Part shown: one piece after another, positions 26,043 through 35,586 of the stretch
How positions within the stretch are numbered: position 1 is the stretch's first letter
Layout: every line of letters begins with the position of its first letter
Source of the DNA: CADEFX01 sp963806735
GTDB lineage: Bacteria > Pseudomonadota > Alphaproteobacteria > Rhizobiales > Hyphomicrobiaceae
Assembly (NCBI GenBank): GCA_963806735.1
Contig: CAWEBE010000059.1
Coordinates: forward strand, 1-64,000
Direction: 5' to 3'
DNA length: 64,000 nt
The notes under the pieces: model-generated
Told to the model about the DNA's origin: nothing
The model's database searches: none
The model's input: the letters and a program-made list of their open reading frames with translations, nothing else
Made by a program: the position numbers and the translations under genes

Positions 26043-28346
26043 ATGACTTCCGACAACAGTTCTGAGCTTCGCAAGAGCGTCGTCGAGCAGACCTTCGAGG
26101 CTCTGCGCGTCCTGCACGTCTCCTGGCTGGTCAGTCTCGTGACGTTCGTGGTCCTGGCGCTACCGCCGCAGGTTCATGACATTTACCGCATGCTCGCCGA
26201 AGACCTGCGTCGCCAGGCGGACGTGACGGCCGCCTGGACGCAGATCGGAATCACCACCCTTCTGCTTCTGCTGGCGGCATTCCTGTCCTTTTATTGCGGG
26301 CGCCACCGTGCCAGCGTCTATCGCGGCCGCGTGGGGGAGACGGATACGGCGCTCGCATCAGCTCTGCGGTGGGGTCCGGCCATCTGCGGCGCACTTATTA
26401 TCGCGGGTGCAGCCCTCGGCATGCACTTTGCCGGATTGGCCGTCACCGAGATCGGCAGCGACATCAACCCGGAGATCGATCGCGTCGTCGCAGATATCAG
26501 AACTGCGGCGACCTATCTCGAGCTGGCGGCAATCGGTGCAGCCGTGACTGCTGTCGTCTTTCTGCTTACCGCCTATGCGTCCGATCGATGGGCGCCGCCG
26601 CGCGATGCCTCGCCATACAGCCTCGCCTTCGATCGGCCGGTGCGACTGATTTGGGGCGTGGTCGTGATCGGCATGACGGCACTGGCGTTCTTTCCTCACA
26701 TCTCGGTACCGTTCGCGCAGTGGCTGGGCGCGACCGCGATTTTCCTGACTTTCGTCAGCGCTTTTCTGATCGCGCTCACCCTGCTGCAAACCTGGTCCGA
26801 CCGCCATCGCTTCCCCTGGTCCATGGCCCTGATCGCCTGGGGCTTGGTCGTTGCCTTTCTCGAGCTGAACAAGCCCGGCATCACCCTCATCGATCGCCCG
26901 CAGATTCTCGTCCCCCAGGTCCAGGAGCGTTTCGTGCAATGGTACGAGGCGCGCAAGGACAAGGATGCTTTCGTCGACCAACCCTATCCGGTGTTCCTCG
27001 TCGCGACCGAGGCGGGTGGCCTCTACGCTGCGCAGTTCGCAGCCAAAGTGCTGGCCCGGCTACAGGATCGTTGCGAGAACTTCGCGCAGCATGTCTTTGC
27101 CATCAGTGGCGTCTCCGGCGGCAGCCTCGGCGCTGCGATCTTTGCCAGTCTCGCCAAGCAGGGCGCGCCCAACGGCGGGTGGAAGCCGTGCAAGCCTGAA
27201 GGACCCGCGGACCAAGCGGAGGCTTTCGAGGCGCAGGCTGACCGCATCCTGAGAAGCGATTTTCTCGCGCCCATCGTCTCGCGAGGATTGTTTGCCGATT
27301 TCCTGCAGCACTTCGTGCCTTCGCGCTTGCCGCAGTTCATTACCAATCGTCTTCCATCCGGGTGGGACGAGCCTCCGCAATCCGTAAAAAGTGTTCTCGC
27401 TAAGCTCAGCCGTGGCCGCGCCTTCGAGGAAACCGTCGAGCAGGCATGGGACGCGCGCGCCGGCGCAGCGGCGAGCCGGAGCGACAATGTCTTTGCGGGG
27501 CCATTCCTCAACCACTGGTCGCCCGAGGGCGCCGGCCCTGCCTTGCTGCTGAACACGACCAGTGTCAGTGACGGGCGCCAAGTGTTCATTGCACCCTTCC
27601 AGGGTGACGGTGCGACAACGGCTTACGACACCATGCTGCTCTACAACCAGCCGAACTTCCCCGACGACAAGGACGTGACGCTGTCTTCAGCCGTTGGCCT
27701 CAGTGGGCGCTTTCCATGGATTCTTCCCGCCAGCACTGTCGGTAGCGAGGTGTTCTCCGTCGTCGACGGCGCTTACTTCGAGAGCTCGGGCGTCGAGACG
27801 CTTGGCTTGGTGCGCCGAGCTCTCAGGCCCTACGAAGTCAAGCCAAGCGGGGCTGCCGAGTATCCGTATATCAAGGTGTACGTCATCGTCATCGGCAGCT
27901 TCCAGGCTCCCTTCGACGCTACCTCGCTGGTTCTGGACGAGGCGACGCCGCCCGTTCGCACGCTCCTCAAGGCACGCGACCGCCGCGGCTACCATGCTTT
28001 CAACACACTGCTCACCTGGGACAAGGATATGGAATGCCCGCCCAGGCGTCCGGAAGCGCAGCTCGAAACGAGCGAGATCTGCAACGCAACCTTCCCCATT
28101 TTGTTTCGGCTGAATTACGACTACTTCAACCTGCCGCTGGGATGGACGCTGTCGGAAGGATCGAGCCGCATCATCGAGCACCATGCACGGGGACGGTGCC
28201 GTGAGCACGCCATCACGGAAGAGAACGACAGCCATCCGAGCATCATTCTCGAGGAGAACAAGCGGGCAGCTGCGTTTCTCGTGCCGTACTACCTCACACC
28301 CAAGCAGGAGGGGGAGGCCAGCATGGTGATGCAGCCTCCCTGTTGA
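26043..28346 (+). CDS. Membrane-anchored patatin-like phospholipase
   Basis: A 767-residue protein starting at ATG 26043 (GGGGGGCCCC upstream). The first 300 residues contain about six hydrophobic segments (LVSLVTFVVLALP, IGITTLLLLLAAFLSFY, AICGALIIAGAALGMHFAG, AAIGAAVTAVVFLLTAY, GVVVIGMTALAFF and another near 245). After PYPVFLVATEAGGLYAAQ comes a patatin domain: the nucleophile elbow ISGVSGGSLGAAIF with Ser358 and the catalytic Asp575 in VVDGAYFESSGVETL. The Ser-Asp dyad predicts lipid acyl hydrolase activity at the inner membrane. I see no immunity or secretion partner, so a housekeeping lipid role or a defence role cannot be separated. Convergent with the cysteine-rich gene at 28362. Confidence 0.85.
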   Translation: MTSDNSSELRKSVVEQTFEALRVLHVSWLVSLVTFVVLALPPQVHDIYRMLAEDLRRQADVTAAWTQIGITTLLLLLAAFLSFYCGRHRASVYRGRVGETDTALASALRWGPAICGALIIAGAALGMHFAGLAVTEIGSDINPEIDRVVADIRTAATYLELAAIGAAVTAVVFLLTAYASDRWAPPRDASPYSLAFDRPVRLIWGVVVIGMTALAFFPHISVPFAQWLGATAIFLTFVSAFLIALTLLQTWSDRHRFPWSMALIAWGLVVAFLELNKPGITLIDRPQILVPQVQERFVQWYEARKDKDAFVDQPYPVFLVATEAGGLYAAQFAAKVLARLQDRCENFAQHVFAISGVSGGSLGAAIFASLAKQGAPNGGWKPCKPEGPADQAEAFEAQADRILRSDFLAPIVSRGLFADFLQHFVPSRLPQFITNRLPSGWDEPPQSVKSVLAKLSRGRAFEETVEQAWDARAGAAASRSDNVFAGPFLNHWSPEGAGPALLLNTTSVSDGRQVFIAPFQGDGATTAYDTMLLYNQPNFPDDKDVTLSSAVGLSGRFPWILPASTVGSEVFSVVDGAYFESSGVETLGLVRRALRPYEVKPSGAAEYPYIKVYVIVIGSFQAPFDATSLVLDEATPPVRTLLKARDRRGYHAFNTLLTWDKDMECPPRRPEAQLETSEICNATFPILFRLNYDYFNLPLGWTLSEGSSRIIEHHARGRCREHAITEENDSHPSIILEENKRAAAFLVPYYLTPKQEGEASMVMQPPC

Positions 28347-28361
28347 ACACAGCGCCCCGGA

Positions 28362-28730
28362 TCACCGGCGGCCGGCGCTGAAGCCCCTATTGCAGGCAGC
28401 GGGCGGCGAGGATGAGCACTTGCAGGAGCAATGATCGAGAAAGGACGCCTGCGCCGAGCAGGCGCAGCATGCTCCGTTGCAGCCGCACGCGTTGGTCAGA
28501 AAGACGAGTTGGCCCGGCGGGCAGCGCGCTTGCGCGGTCTTGATCCACACGCTCATATCCGGCGCGCCTAGATCGCGGGCCGCATCAGCGGCCAGCACAG
28601 CCTCGCCGAACGGCGTCAGGACGACCGGCGTGTCGCCTAACGCCGGGCTACCCGAACCTGCATGGGCGACAAGGATGCTGCACAGGCAGAGCGTCATCAA
28701 GACGACGGCTGCCAACTTCCCGTAACGCAT
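28362..28730 (-). CDS. Small cysteine-rich secreted protein
   Basis: A 122-residue protein from ATG 28730 with a strong GGGGAGGTGGGGT leader. Residues 1-25 are a signal peptide (LAAVVLMTLCLCSILVAHAG). The C-terminal half has an unusually dense cysteine run: RCPPGQLVFLTNACGCNGAC, then CACSAQASFLDHCSCKC. It could be a disulfide-rich or metal-binding periplasmic protein. I do not recognise a family. Confidence 0.65.
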   Translation of the reverse strand: MRYGKLAAVVLMTLCLCSILVAHAGSGSPALGDTPVVLTPFGEAVLAADAARDLGAPDMSVWIKTAQARCPPGQLVFLTNACGCNGACCACSAQASFLDHCSCKCSSSPPAACNRGFSAGRR

Positions 28731-29033
28731 ACCCCACCTCCCCTGTCCGCGTCCGTTCCACCCGACCAAGCATCTCCATGTTGAGAGTATGCCCTGGCCA
28801 ACATGACGACAAGCTGAACACCACGCTGCCCCACTCGATGGTCTTTTGCTCTGTGTTGACTGGGCATAGACCTGCTACCAACGCAGGAGAGTGCGCAAGA
28901 TCGCAGGACAGCGCAAAAGCCCTCAATTTGCTGTCTTTTGAGCGAACCCACCCTGTGTCGATGAGAGCAGATGGTAGCGCTGGACAGCGAGAAACCTGTT
29001 ACGCCAGCGTTCCGCAAGACCGAAAGGTAAGTC

Positions 29034-30296
29034 ATGCCAAAATTCGTGGAAGGCTACGCTGTTCGCATCAAGGTGCCTGATGGCCATCGCGATGTGCTCG
29101 TGCTCGATAGCGAGCTGCCGGGCTTCGGCATCCGCAAGTTTGCCAGCGGGCGTGCATCGTACTTTGTGAAGTACAACGTCGGGGCGCAGCAGCGTCGGCA
29201 CACCCTGGGTACGGTTGTCGCTGGCAACCTCAAAGCTATGCGACTGGAGGCGTCGGCCATCCTTGCCAAGGCGAGGCTTGGGGAGGACGTGATTGCGGCT
29301 AAACGAGCAACAGAAAGCCGGCGGATCATCTCTCTCGGCGAAGTTGTGACACTCTACCTCAAGGCGAGGGAGGGAGAGCTACGCTCCAGGACGCATGCCG
29401 CGGTCGCTCGCTACCTGCACAAGTCATGGAAGCCGCTGCACGGGGTTGCTGTCGATGCTATCGGCCGGTCGGATGTCGTGCGCATTATTGACGATATCGA
29501 GACGAACAGCGGCAAGGTGAGCGCTGACCGGGCCCGTACCGCCCTCTCAACGCTCTTTGCCTGGGCCATCGATCGCGGCTATGGCATCGAGGCCAACCCC
29601 ACCCTCAATATCCGCTCACGCTCGCAGGCCGGCCCCAGGACGCGGGTTCTGACCGAGGAGGAGTTGATTGCGGTATGGAAGGCCTGCGGCGGTGACGACT
29701 ATGGGCGGATTGTGCGCCTGCTCATCCTAACGGGGCAGCAGCGAAACGAGATCGGGGATCTAGCTTGGCCCGAAATCGACCTCGAGAAGCACCAGATCGA
29801 CCTGCCCGAGCGCAGGACAAAGAATAAGCGCAGACACCTGATCCCCTTATCAACCCAGGCATTGGCGCAGCTGCCCGACAGACGCGATGGCCGCGACATG
29901 TTGTTCGGCGCGCGAGGCACCGGATACGGCGGCTGGACGCACTCGAAGACCGGACTTGATGCCCGAATAGCTGAGACGCGAGGCCAGGCTCTCGACGCAT
30001 GGACTGTGCATGATCTGCGGCGCTCGTTTGTCACGCATATTTCCGAGCAAGGCTTTGCGCTGCCGCACGTTGTGGAAGCGATTGTCAATCATGTCTCAGG
30101 CGCCAAGAGCGGGGTTGCGGGCACCTACAATCACGCGGCTTATGCAGCCGAGAAACGACAAGCTTTGGAGCTGTGGGGCAACTACGTGGAGTCGCTCGTG
30201 GACGGTCGCGTCAGCAAGGTTGTGCCCTTGAGGTCGGAGCACGGAACGCATCTGTCGCTAGGCCACGAACAGCGCTGGTCGCACGGCACCGGCTAA
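29034..30296 (+). CDS. Tyrosine-type site-specific recombinase (integrase)
   Basis: A 420-residue phage/island integrase. The N-terminus has the DUF4102-like arm-binding fold (DSELPGFGIRKFASGRASYF, GTVVAGNLKAMRLEA), followed by a SAM-like core-binding domain and the catalytic domain from about residue 210. Catalytic residues: Arg in ILTGQQRNEIGDLAWPEIDL, HDLRRSF (His-x-x-Arg), and the final Tyr in VAGTYNHAAY; the second His is near IVNHVSG. ATG 29034 follows GAAAGGTAAGTC. There is no tRNA gene or att duplication that I can see, and flanking genes are not phage structural genes, so the element it mobilises is unclear. Confidence 0.88.
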   Translation: MPKFVEGYAVRIKVPDGHRDVLVLDSELPGFGIRKFASGRASYFVKYNVGAQQRRHTLGTVVAGNLKAMRLEASAILAKARLGEDVIAAKRATESRRIISLGEVVTLYLKAREGELRSRTHAAVARYLHKSWKPLHGVAVDAIGRSDVVRIIDDIETNSGKVSADRARTALSTLFAWAIDRGYGIEANPTLNIRSRSQAGPRTRVLTEEELIAVWKACGGDDYGRIVRLLILTGQQRNEIGDLAWPEIDLEKHQIDLPERRTKNKRRHLIPLSTQALAQLPDRRDGRDMLFGARGTGYGGWTHSKTGLDARIAETRGQALDAWTVHDLRRSFVTHISEQGFALPHVVEAIVNHVSGAKSGVAGTYNHAAYAAEKRQALELWGNYVESLVDGRVSKVVPLRSEHGTHLSLGHEQRWSHGTG

Positions 30297-30396
30297 GCCG
30301 GCGCGTGGTGCGTTAGTTCTCGACCCGTCACCCGTCCAGATTAAGTTGAAGCGCTGGTCTGTGCCGAAGCAAAAGCGCGGTTCAGATTGAACGAGG

Positions 30397-30603
30397 TCAG
30401 TCCAGCGCCTTTTGTTTCAGGAACTCAGACATCAAGTCGGCGATCTGGAGATTGTTCAGATCCGAAAAGGGGAAGTGCGTGTTGCCGCGAACACCCATTT
30501 CCGGCAAGTACACCAGCGTGGCGTCCCCGCCGCGGCGATTTATGGCATCGCGCCACAACCGCGCCATGGTCAACCGAACGCGCCAATTGTCCTGCCCCGG
30601 GTC
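30397..30603 (-). pseudogene. Alpha/beta hydrolase, C-terminal remnant
   Basis: On the - strand this reads NWRVRLTMARLWRDAINRRG, GDATLVYLPEMGVRGNTHFP and FSDLNNLQIADLMSEFLKQK, ending LD at 30397. The GDATLVxLPxxGIRGNTHF pattern with the catalytic His in NTHF is the C-terminal end of an alpha/beta hydrolase type I recognise from related bacteria. An in-frame stop near 30606 and loss of similarity beyond show the N-terminal two thirds are gone. It lies directly downstream of the integrase. Confidence 0.6.
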
Positions 30604-30740
30604 AATAGCTCATTCCTTCAGCCTGGCCGCGCCCAATTGCCTCGCTAGGCCTAACGGTGCAACAGTCAAACGTGGTTGCATCAATGGAAGCGGAGCTACC
30701 GCATGATGCGGCTCGAAGGTTCATCAGAGGGGCTGTGCCT

Positions 30741-31663
30741 ATGAAGGCCATCATAATGGATCGCCACGGCGGGCTTGATGTGCTGCGCTATGGCGAGCTG
30801 CCGGACCCGGTGGCCGAGGCGGGCCAAGTCGTCGTCGATATCCATGCAGCCAGCGTCAACGGTGCCGACGCCAAGGTGCGCGAGGGTGGGGCATACGCCA
30901 CCATCTCGAAGTTCCCCTACGTGCTCGGCCGCGACTTCTCCGGTGTCGTCGCGTCGCTCGCTGCCGGCGTCACCGATTTCAGGGTTGGCGACGCAGTGTT
31001 CGGTGTACTGGCGGGTGGGCGCGATGGCGCCTACGCAGAGAAGGTCGCGGAGAAGGCGGCGATCCTGTGTCGCAAGCCGGACTCTCTCCCACGTTGAGGC
31101 CGCCGCCCTCGCGCTCACGGGCTTGACCGCGCTGGTCTCAATCGAAGACACGATCAAGCTGAAGGGCGGCGAGACGATTCTCATCCATGGCGGCGCCGGC
31201 GGCGTGGCCGGCTACGCGATCCAACTTGCCAAGCACATCGGCGCCCACGTCATCACAACGGCCAGTGCTGTCAACCACGCCTATGTTAGGAGCCTCGGCA
31301 GATCAAGTGATCGACTACAACAAGGAGGACTTCACCCAGGTGGTGAGGGACGTCGATGCGGTCTTTGAGACGGTAGGCGGCGATGTCGCCATGCGCTCGT
31401 TCGCGGTCGTCAAGTCAGGCGCGCGCGCCGCCTTCATCGCCTCGGGCGCAACAGCGCCCCTCTCGTCCCGTCCGGACGTTCAGTCGCTACGCCCCGCAGT
31501 TGGCCGCGATCGCCCCCACCTTGAGCGCATCCTGCATCTGCATGCGACCGGTGCCGTTCGCGTGCCGGAGACGCGCGTGTTCCCGTTGCGCGAGGCCGTC
31601 GAGGCACAACGTATCAGTGATGGCCGACACTTCCGCGGCAAGCTGATATTGAAGGTGCGATAG
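30741..31663 (+). pseudogene. Zinc-binding-type (MDR) quinone oxidoreductase-like protein, two frameshifts
   Basis: Medium-chain dehydrogenase/reductase of about 307 residues. From ATG 30741: MKAIIMDRHGGLDVLRYGEL, VDIHAASVNGADAKVREGG, KFPYVLGRDFSGVV, to RKPDSLPR. A shift near 31088 leads into SHVEAAALALTGLTALVSIE and the Rossmann motif HGGAGGVAGYAIQLAKHIGA. A second shift near 31290 leads into ADQVIDYNKEDFTQVV and the C-terminus SDGRHFRGKLILKVR. No structural zinc cysteines are visible, so it is of the zeta-crystallin/quinone reductase kind. Each break looks like one base. Confidence 0.8.
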
Positions 31664-31993
31664 CTGTGGTTCGGCGAGCGAAGCAGCGCGGGCGTTGGCC
31701 GAGCGCGACCTGCAGCTCGCTCTGGCTGGCAAGTTCGTCCTGGTCGGAACCTACTCCATAGTCGGACCGCCCCGGTTATGACCATGTCGGTCTGGCAGGC
31801 CTCATGCTCAAGGGGTCCGCCATCGGTGAATCGCTGAGGCAACCGGCGCCCTACTTAGGGGACTCCGAGTGATCTCTCCCGGCGCTGAACAGCGATCTCT
31901 GTCCCTCTGGGACCCGCTGTAAACTGCGGGGGAACGAACCCGTTACCTCCTTGGGAGTTTATCCGCCCGGGGTGTCGTAACCGGAGAAAAAGT
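31664..31993. other. Intergenic, no recognisable gene
   Basis: About 330 bp between the oxidoreductase and the ferritin-like gene. No frame here carries a motif I recognise. Confidence 0.45.
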
Positions 31994-32482
31994 ATGGACC
32001 AGTCTGAGAAGGGCGATAGCAAACCGATCACGCGAAAAGAACTCGCCAAGCTGCTCAATGAGGATCTTGCAAGGGAGTATCAGGCGATCATCGCGTACGT
32101 CGTATATTCCCAGGTTCTCAAGGGTGCTGAATACATGGCCATTGCCGAGCAGCTGCAGACGCACGCCACCGAGGAGCTAAAGCACGCGCTGACCATATCG
32201 CGGCAGATCGACTATCTAAACGAGATGCCAACGGCTACGCCCAAACCCGTGAAGTCATCCGAGGATCCCCGCGAGATGCTTCGTTTCGATCTCGACAATG
32301 AAAATGACACCATCCGCAATTATCGCGAACGGGTGCGTCAATGCGAGGCTTTGGGTGAGTTCGCTATGGCGGAACAGATCAGAGAGATATTGGTCGACGA
32401 GCAAGATCATCAAATCGATCTCGCCACCGCACTCGGGGAGGACGTCCCCGATCTCACAAGCTCCAAAGCCAAAAACACCTAG
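31994..32482 (+). CDS. Ferritin-like domain protein
   Basis: A 162-residue four-helix-bundle protein starting at ATG 31994 with CCGGAGAAAAAGT upstream. Candidate di-iron ligands occur as Glu in NEDLAREYQAIIAYVVYS, Glu-x-x-His in ATEELKHALTISRQID, Glu in DNENDTIRNYRERVRQC, and EILVDEQDHQIDLATAL. The spacing suits the ferritin-like superfamily close to bacterioferritin-type or Dps-like proteins, which oxidise or store iron or limit oxidative damage. No heme-ligand Met is obvious. Apparently monocistronic. Confidence 0.8.
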   Translation: MDQSEKGDSKPITRKELAKLLNEDLAREYQAIIAYVVYSQVLKGAEYMAIAEQLQTHATEELKHALTISRQIDYLNEMPTATPKPVKSSEDPREMLRFDLDNENDTIRNYRERVRQCEALGEFAMAEQIREILVDEQDHQIDLATALGEDVPDLTSSKAKNT

Positions 32483-32861
32483 TGGTAGCGTTCACGCTCC
32501 GATCTAAGAGATGGTGGGCCCATAGCAGACCCGACGCGGGGCGATGCAGCAACTGTTGACCGGGTCGGGAGACACCAACGATGAGCATCGCTACTTCTTG
32601 TCGAGTAGCAGTGCGTCCGACCCCTGATTGTCTCACTTCGCTTCAAATTCGGAAGCGCGCGGACGGTCGGCGAAGCGTCCGATTGCCTCTCACAAGCAGA
32701 CGCTCTCGTCCATTACCAATACGGTGTTGAAAGATGCCCCGTGCGGACGTCGAGGATAGACTTTCTGCCGCCACTGACGATCAGCACGCGTATGCAGCGT
32801 CGACATTCGCGTATCACGCACTCCAGTCTCGTCCGCACCAAGCTTCCGCCCAGCCTTGAGC
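32483..32861. other. Intergenic, no recognisable gene
   Basis: About 380 bp between convergent genes. Short frames on both strands have no motif; no clear terminator hairpin with a T-run was seen. Confidence 0.45.
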
Positions 32862-33824
32862 TCAGGCGGCCAGCGGCATTGCACCATCGCGTGTCACGCC
32901 AGCCTGCTCCAGCGCTAACTTGATGCGCATAACCTCGGCGCTCGATAGCTTCATCAGCGGTGGGCGTACCACGGCCTTGTCAAGCCGCCCGAGCAGGACG
33001 AGCGCCTCTTTCATGCGGTTGTGCATGTCGAGGAATGGAGGTGCGTAGAACGTCTGCGAGAGTGGATAGATGCGGTCGTTGATCCCCTGCGCCCTCGTGA
33101 GTTCGCCCGCTTTGACGGCGCGGAACAGTGCAACCTGCAGATCCGCGATCACGCTACCCGCACCGGAAAGCAGGCCGTTGGCGCCGAGTATCAGCGAGGC
33201 CATGAGCCAGGACGAATGGGTGGTCAAAACATTCACCGGTCTTGGCAGATTTTGGAACGTGCGAATGTGCTTCTCGTGCAGCATCGCATCGTTGGACCAG
33301 TCCTTCATGGCTTTGATCGTCGGCACGGCTTCGAATAGCCTGAGCAGCGTCTCGAAGGGATAGCCGAGGTTGCTAGCCATCGGATATTCGAAGCAAATTA
33401 TTGGAAGCTCAGCAGCGTCGGCAATACGCCGGAAATGCTCAATCGCCATCTCTGGGCGAAGGTGGCCGCCCATTGCCATGCTCTGCGGAGGAAACACGAG
33501 CAGCGCCGAAGCACCTTCGCGCGCGGCCATGGCCGCAATCTTGGCGGCTTCGATGCTGCCGTCCGCATAAACGCCGTTGATGAGCGGCACGTTATCCCCA
33601 ACCTCCGCGAGCGACGCCGCTAGAATCTGTTGCTGCTCCTCAAAGGAACAAGCGTGGATCTCCGAGGAGTGCCCGTTGACGGTGACCGCCGATACACCCG
33701 GCACGAAAGCGCAGTCACGAACATGCTTGCGGGTCTGCCTTTCGTCGATGCTCATGTCCTCATTGAACGCCAGCAGAGTCGCGGGAATGACGCCCTCGAG
33801 GCGGAAGTCCTTGAACCGAGGCAT
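32862..33824 (-). CDS. Dihydrodipicolinate synthase (DapA) family aldolase/lyase
   Basis: A 320-residue class I aldolase-superfamily protein from ATG 33824, preceded by TTAAGGAGACGAAC. It shows GVIPATLLAFNEDMSIDERQ, a GHSSEIHA motif in place of the GTTGE of true DapA, the Tyr of the proton relay at Y147 (CFEYPMAS) and the Schiff-base Lys at about K174 in IKAMKDW. The altered substrate loop and the neighbouring sugar transporter and SDR suggest cleavage or dehydration of a sugar acid (for example a 2-keto-3-deoxy acid) rather than lysine synthesis. Last gene of the - strand operon beginning at 37954. Confidence 0.88.
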   Translation of the reverse strand: MPRFKDFRLEGVIPATLLAFNEDMSIDERQTRKHVRDCAFVPGVSAVTVNGHSSEIHACSFEEQQQILAASLAEVGDNVPLINGVYADGSIEAAKIAAMAAREGASALLVFPPQSMAMGGHLRPEMAIEHFRRIADAAELPIICFEYPMASNLGYPFETLLRLFEAVPTIKAMKDWSNDAMLHEKHIRTFQNLPRPVNVLTTHSSWLMASLILGANGLLSGAGSVIADLQVALFRAVKAGELTRAQGINDRIYPLSQTFYAPPFLDMHNRMKEALVLLGRLDKAVVRPPLMKLSSAEVMRIKLALEQAGVTRDGAMPLAA

Positions 33825-33852
33825 GTTCGTCTCCTTAAGGCTCGGGGCACAC

Positions 33853-34623
33853 TCAATCGTTCCACAGGCCACCGGTGACGCTGACCGTTTCGCCTGTAAT
33901 ATAGTCAGCCTCGTCCGAAGCCAGGAAAGCTACGGCCTTGGCTATGTCGCCCGGCAAGCCGGCGCGACGCAGCGGGATGGTCTTGGCCCTCTCCGCCGCC
34001 AGCGGCAAGCCCTGAGTGCGCCGGTCAATTTCCGACTCATCGCGCATCTTGGTCTCGACAATGAGGCCCGGTGCAACGGCATTGACGCGGACACCATGCT
34101 CACCGACCTCCGCTGCAAGCGCTTGTGTGAGAGCGATCACGGCAAACTTCGACGCGCAGTAAGCTCCGTAATTGCCGACGCCTGACTTGCCCATCCATGA
34201 CGCGAGGTTGATGACCGAGCCGCGATGCCGGGCAATCATTTGCGGGACGACCGCACGCGAGACGTGAAACAGGCCGTTGACGTTGACGCCGAATGTCGCG
34301 TTCCAGTCATGTTCCGACATATCGAGCATCTTCCCAATGGGACAGATGCCGGCGTTGTTGACCAGGATGTCGACGCTACCGAGCTCGTTCATCAGTTTGG
34401 CGATACCCGCGTCCACGTCAACCTTGCTGGAAACATCGCCGATTGCCACGACGGTCTTTCGGCGGGGGAGAGCGATTGCCTCAGCTGTTATCTGCGCGGC
34501 TTTGGCATCGCGGTCGAAAATGCCGACGTCACAGCCCTCTGCGGCGAGCCTTGCGGCGATAGATTTGCCGATACCGTGAGCAGCGCCGGTGACGATCGCA
34601 TTGCGTCCCTCGAGTCCATACAT
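33853..34623 (-). CDS. SDR family oxidoreductase
   Basis: A 256-residue classical SDR: TGAAHGIGKSIAARLA, FDRDAKAAQ (Asp after strand 2, favouring NAD), NNAGICPIG, the catalytic INLASWMGKSG and YCASKFAVIAL, NAVAPGLIVETKM, and SDEADYITGETVSVTGGL. The ending GGLWND is close to other family members. The downstream DapA-type gene begins 28 bases on, and the permease gene is 120 bp upstream. It probably oxidises a sugar or sugar acid before the aldolase acts. Confidence 0.9.
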   Translation of the reverse strand: MYGLEGRNAIVTGAAHGIGKSIAARLAAEGCDVGIFDRDAKAAQITAEAIALPRRKTVVAIGDVSSKVDVDAGIAKLMNELGSVDILVNNAGICPIGKMLDMSEHDWNATFGVNVNGLFHVSRAVVPQMIARHRGSVINLASWMGKSGVGNYGAYCASKFAVIALTQALAAEVGEHGVRVNAVAPGLIVETKMRDESEIDRRTQGLPLAAERAKTIPLRRAGLPGDIAKAVAFLASDEADYITGETVSVTGGLWND

Positions 34624-34743
34624 ATCGAATGCGTCCTATCTAGGTGTGACTGTGATCAGCGGCAGTCCAGCCGTCATCAGCGATGAGCGGGCGAGCCACA
34701 AAGGTGGAAGGGTGCCAGACTCGTGCAGATGGGCACAAGCGAG

Positions 34744-35586
34744 TTACCCTTTGACGCCGCCAGCACCCCAGCCGGCAATGAGGTAGCGCTGGACGGCCAA
34801 GAAGAAGAGGAGCGCGGGTATTGTGATCATTACACCGGCCGCCATCACCATCCCCCAATCCGTGATGGTCAACTCGTAGAGATCCTGGATGCCGACCGGC
34901 AGCGTCTTGAGATTGTCGGCGCCGATCAGCACGCGGGCAAACAGGTAGTCATTCCAGGCGACGATGAACGTGAAGATTGCCACTGCGATTACGCCAGGCA
35001 GCGCCAGCGGCACGATGATCAGACGCACGGCCTTGGGTCGTGACGCGCCGTCCATCATGGCGGCCTCTTCGAGCTCGAGGGGGATCGACTGGAAGAACGA
35101 GCGCAGCATCCACATGCTGAACGGTAGTGAGAACGTGGTGTAGGCGAGGATCAGCCCCAAGTGCGAGTTGGTGAGACCCACCCCCCGCATCAGGATGTAA
35201 AACGGTACTACGATCATGATCGGCGCGAACATGTAGGTGAACAGCATGGTGCCGGCGATGGTCTCGCGCCCTCTGAAGCGAAAACGTGTTATGCCGTAGG
35301 CGGCGAGCGTCGCCACGAAAATGGTGAGCAATGTGGCGCAGCCGGCGACGAAAATGCTGTTCCAAAAGTAGGTGAGGAAATTCGTCTCGGAGAAGAGGCG
35401 CGCGTAGGCGCCGAGTGTGGGCTGCGAAGTCCAGAAGGTGGGGATGGCAGTGAGAATCTCGCGGTCTGGCTTGATTGAGGTCAGCACCATCCACAAGAGC
35501 GGAAAGCCGCACAGGAAGGCCAGTAGCGCCGCAAATCCGTAGACGGCAAGACGACCGAGCGGGGGGATGGTCGCGTCCGGAGTCAT
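34744..35586 (-). CDS. Carbohydrate ABC transporter permease, MalG type
   Basis: A 280-residue inner-membrane permease with six hydrophobic segments. Characteristic parts are FPLLWMVLTSIKPDREILTA, GITRFRFRGRETIAGTMLFT and the EAA loop (PLELEEAAMMDGASRPKAVR) that contacts the ATPase. It starts inside the last 4 bases of the upstream MalF-type gene, indicating translational coupling. No ATPase gene lies in the operon. Confidence 0.92.
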   Translation of the reverse strand: MTPDATIPPLGRLAVYGFAALLAFLCGFPLLWMVLTSIKPDREILTAIPTFWTSQPTLGAYARLFSETNFLTYFWNSIFVAGCATLLTIFVATLAAYGITRFRFRGRETIAGTMLFTYMFAPIMIVVPFYILMRGVGLTNSHLGLILAYTTFSLPFSMWMLRSFFQSIPLELEEAAMMDGASRPKAVRLIIVPLALPGVIAVAIFTFIVAWNDYLFARVLIGADNLKTLPVGIQDLYELTITDWGMVMAAGVMITIPALLFFLAVQRYLIAGWGAGGVKG

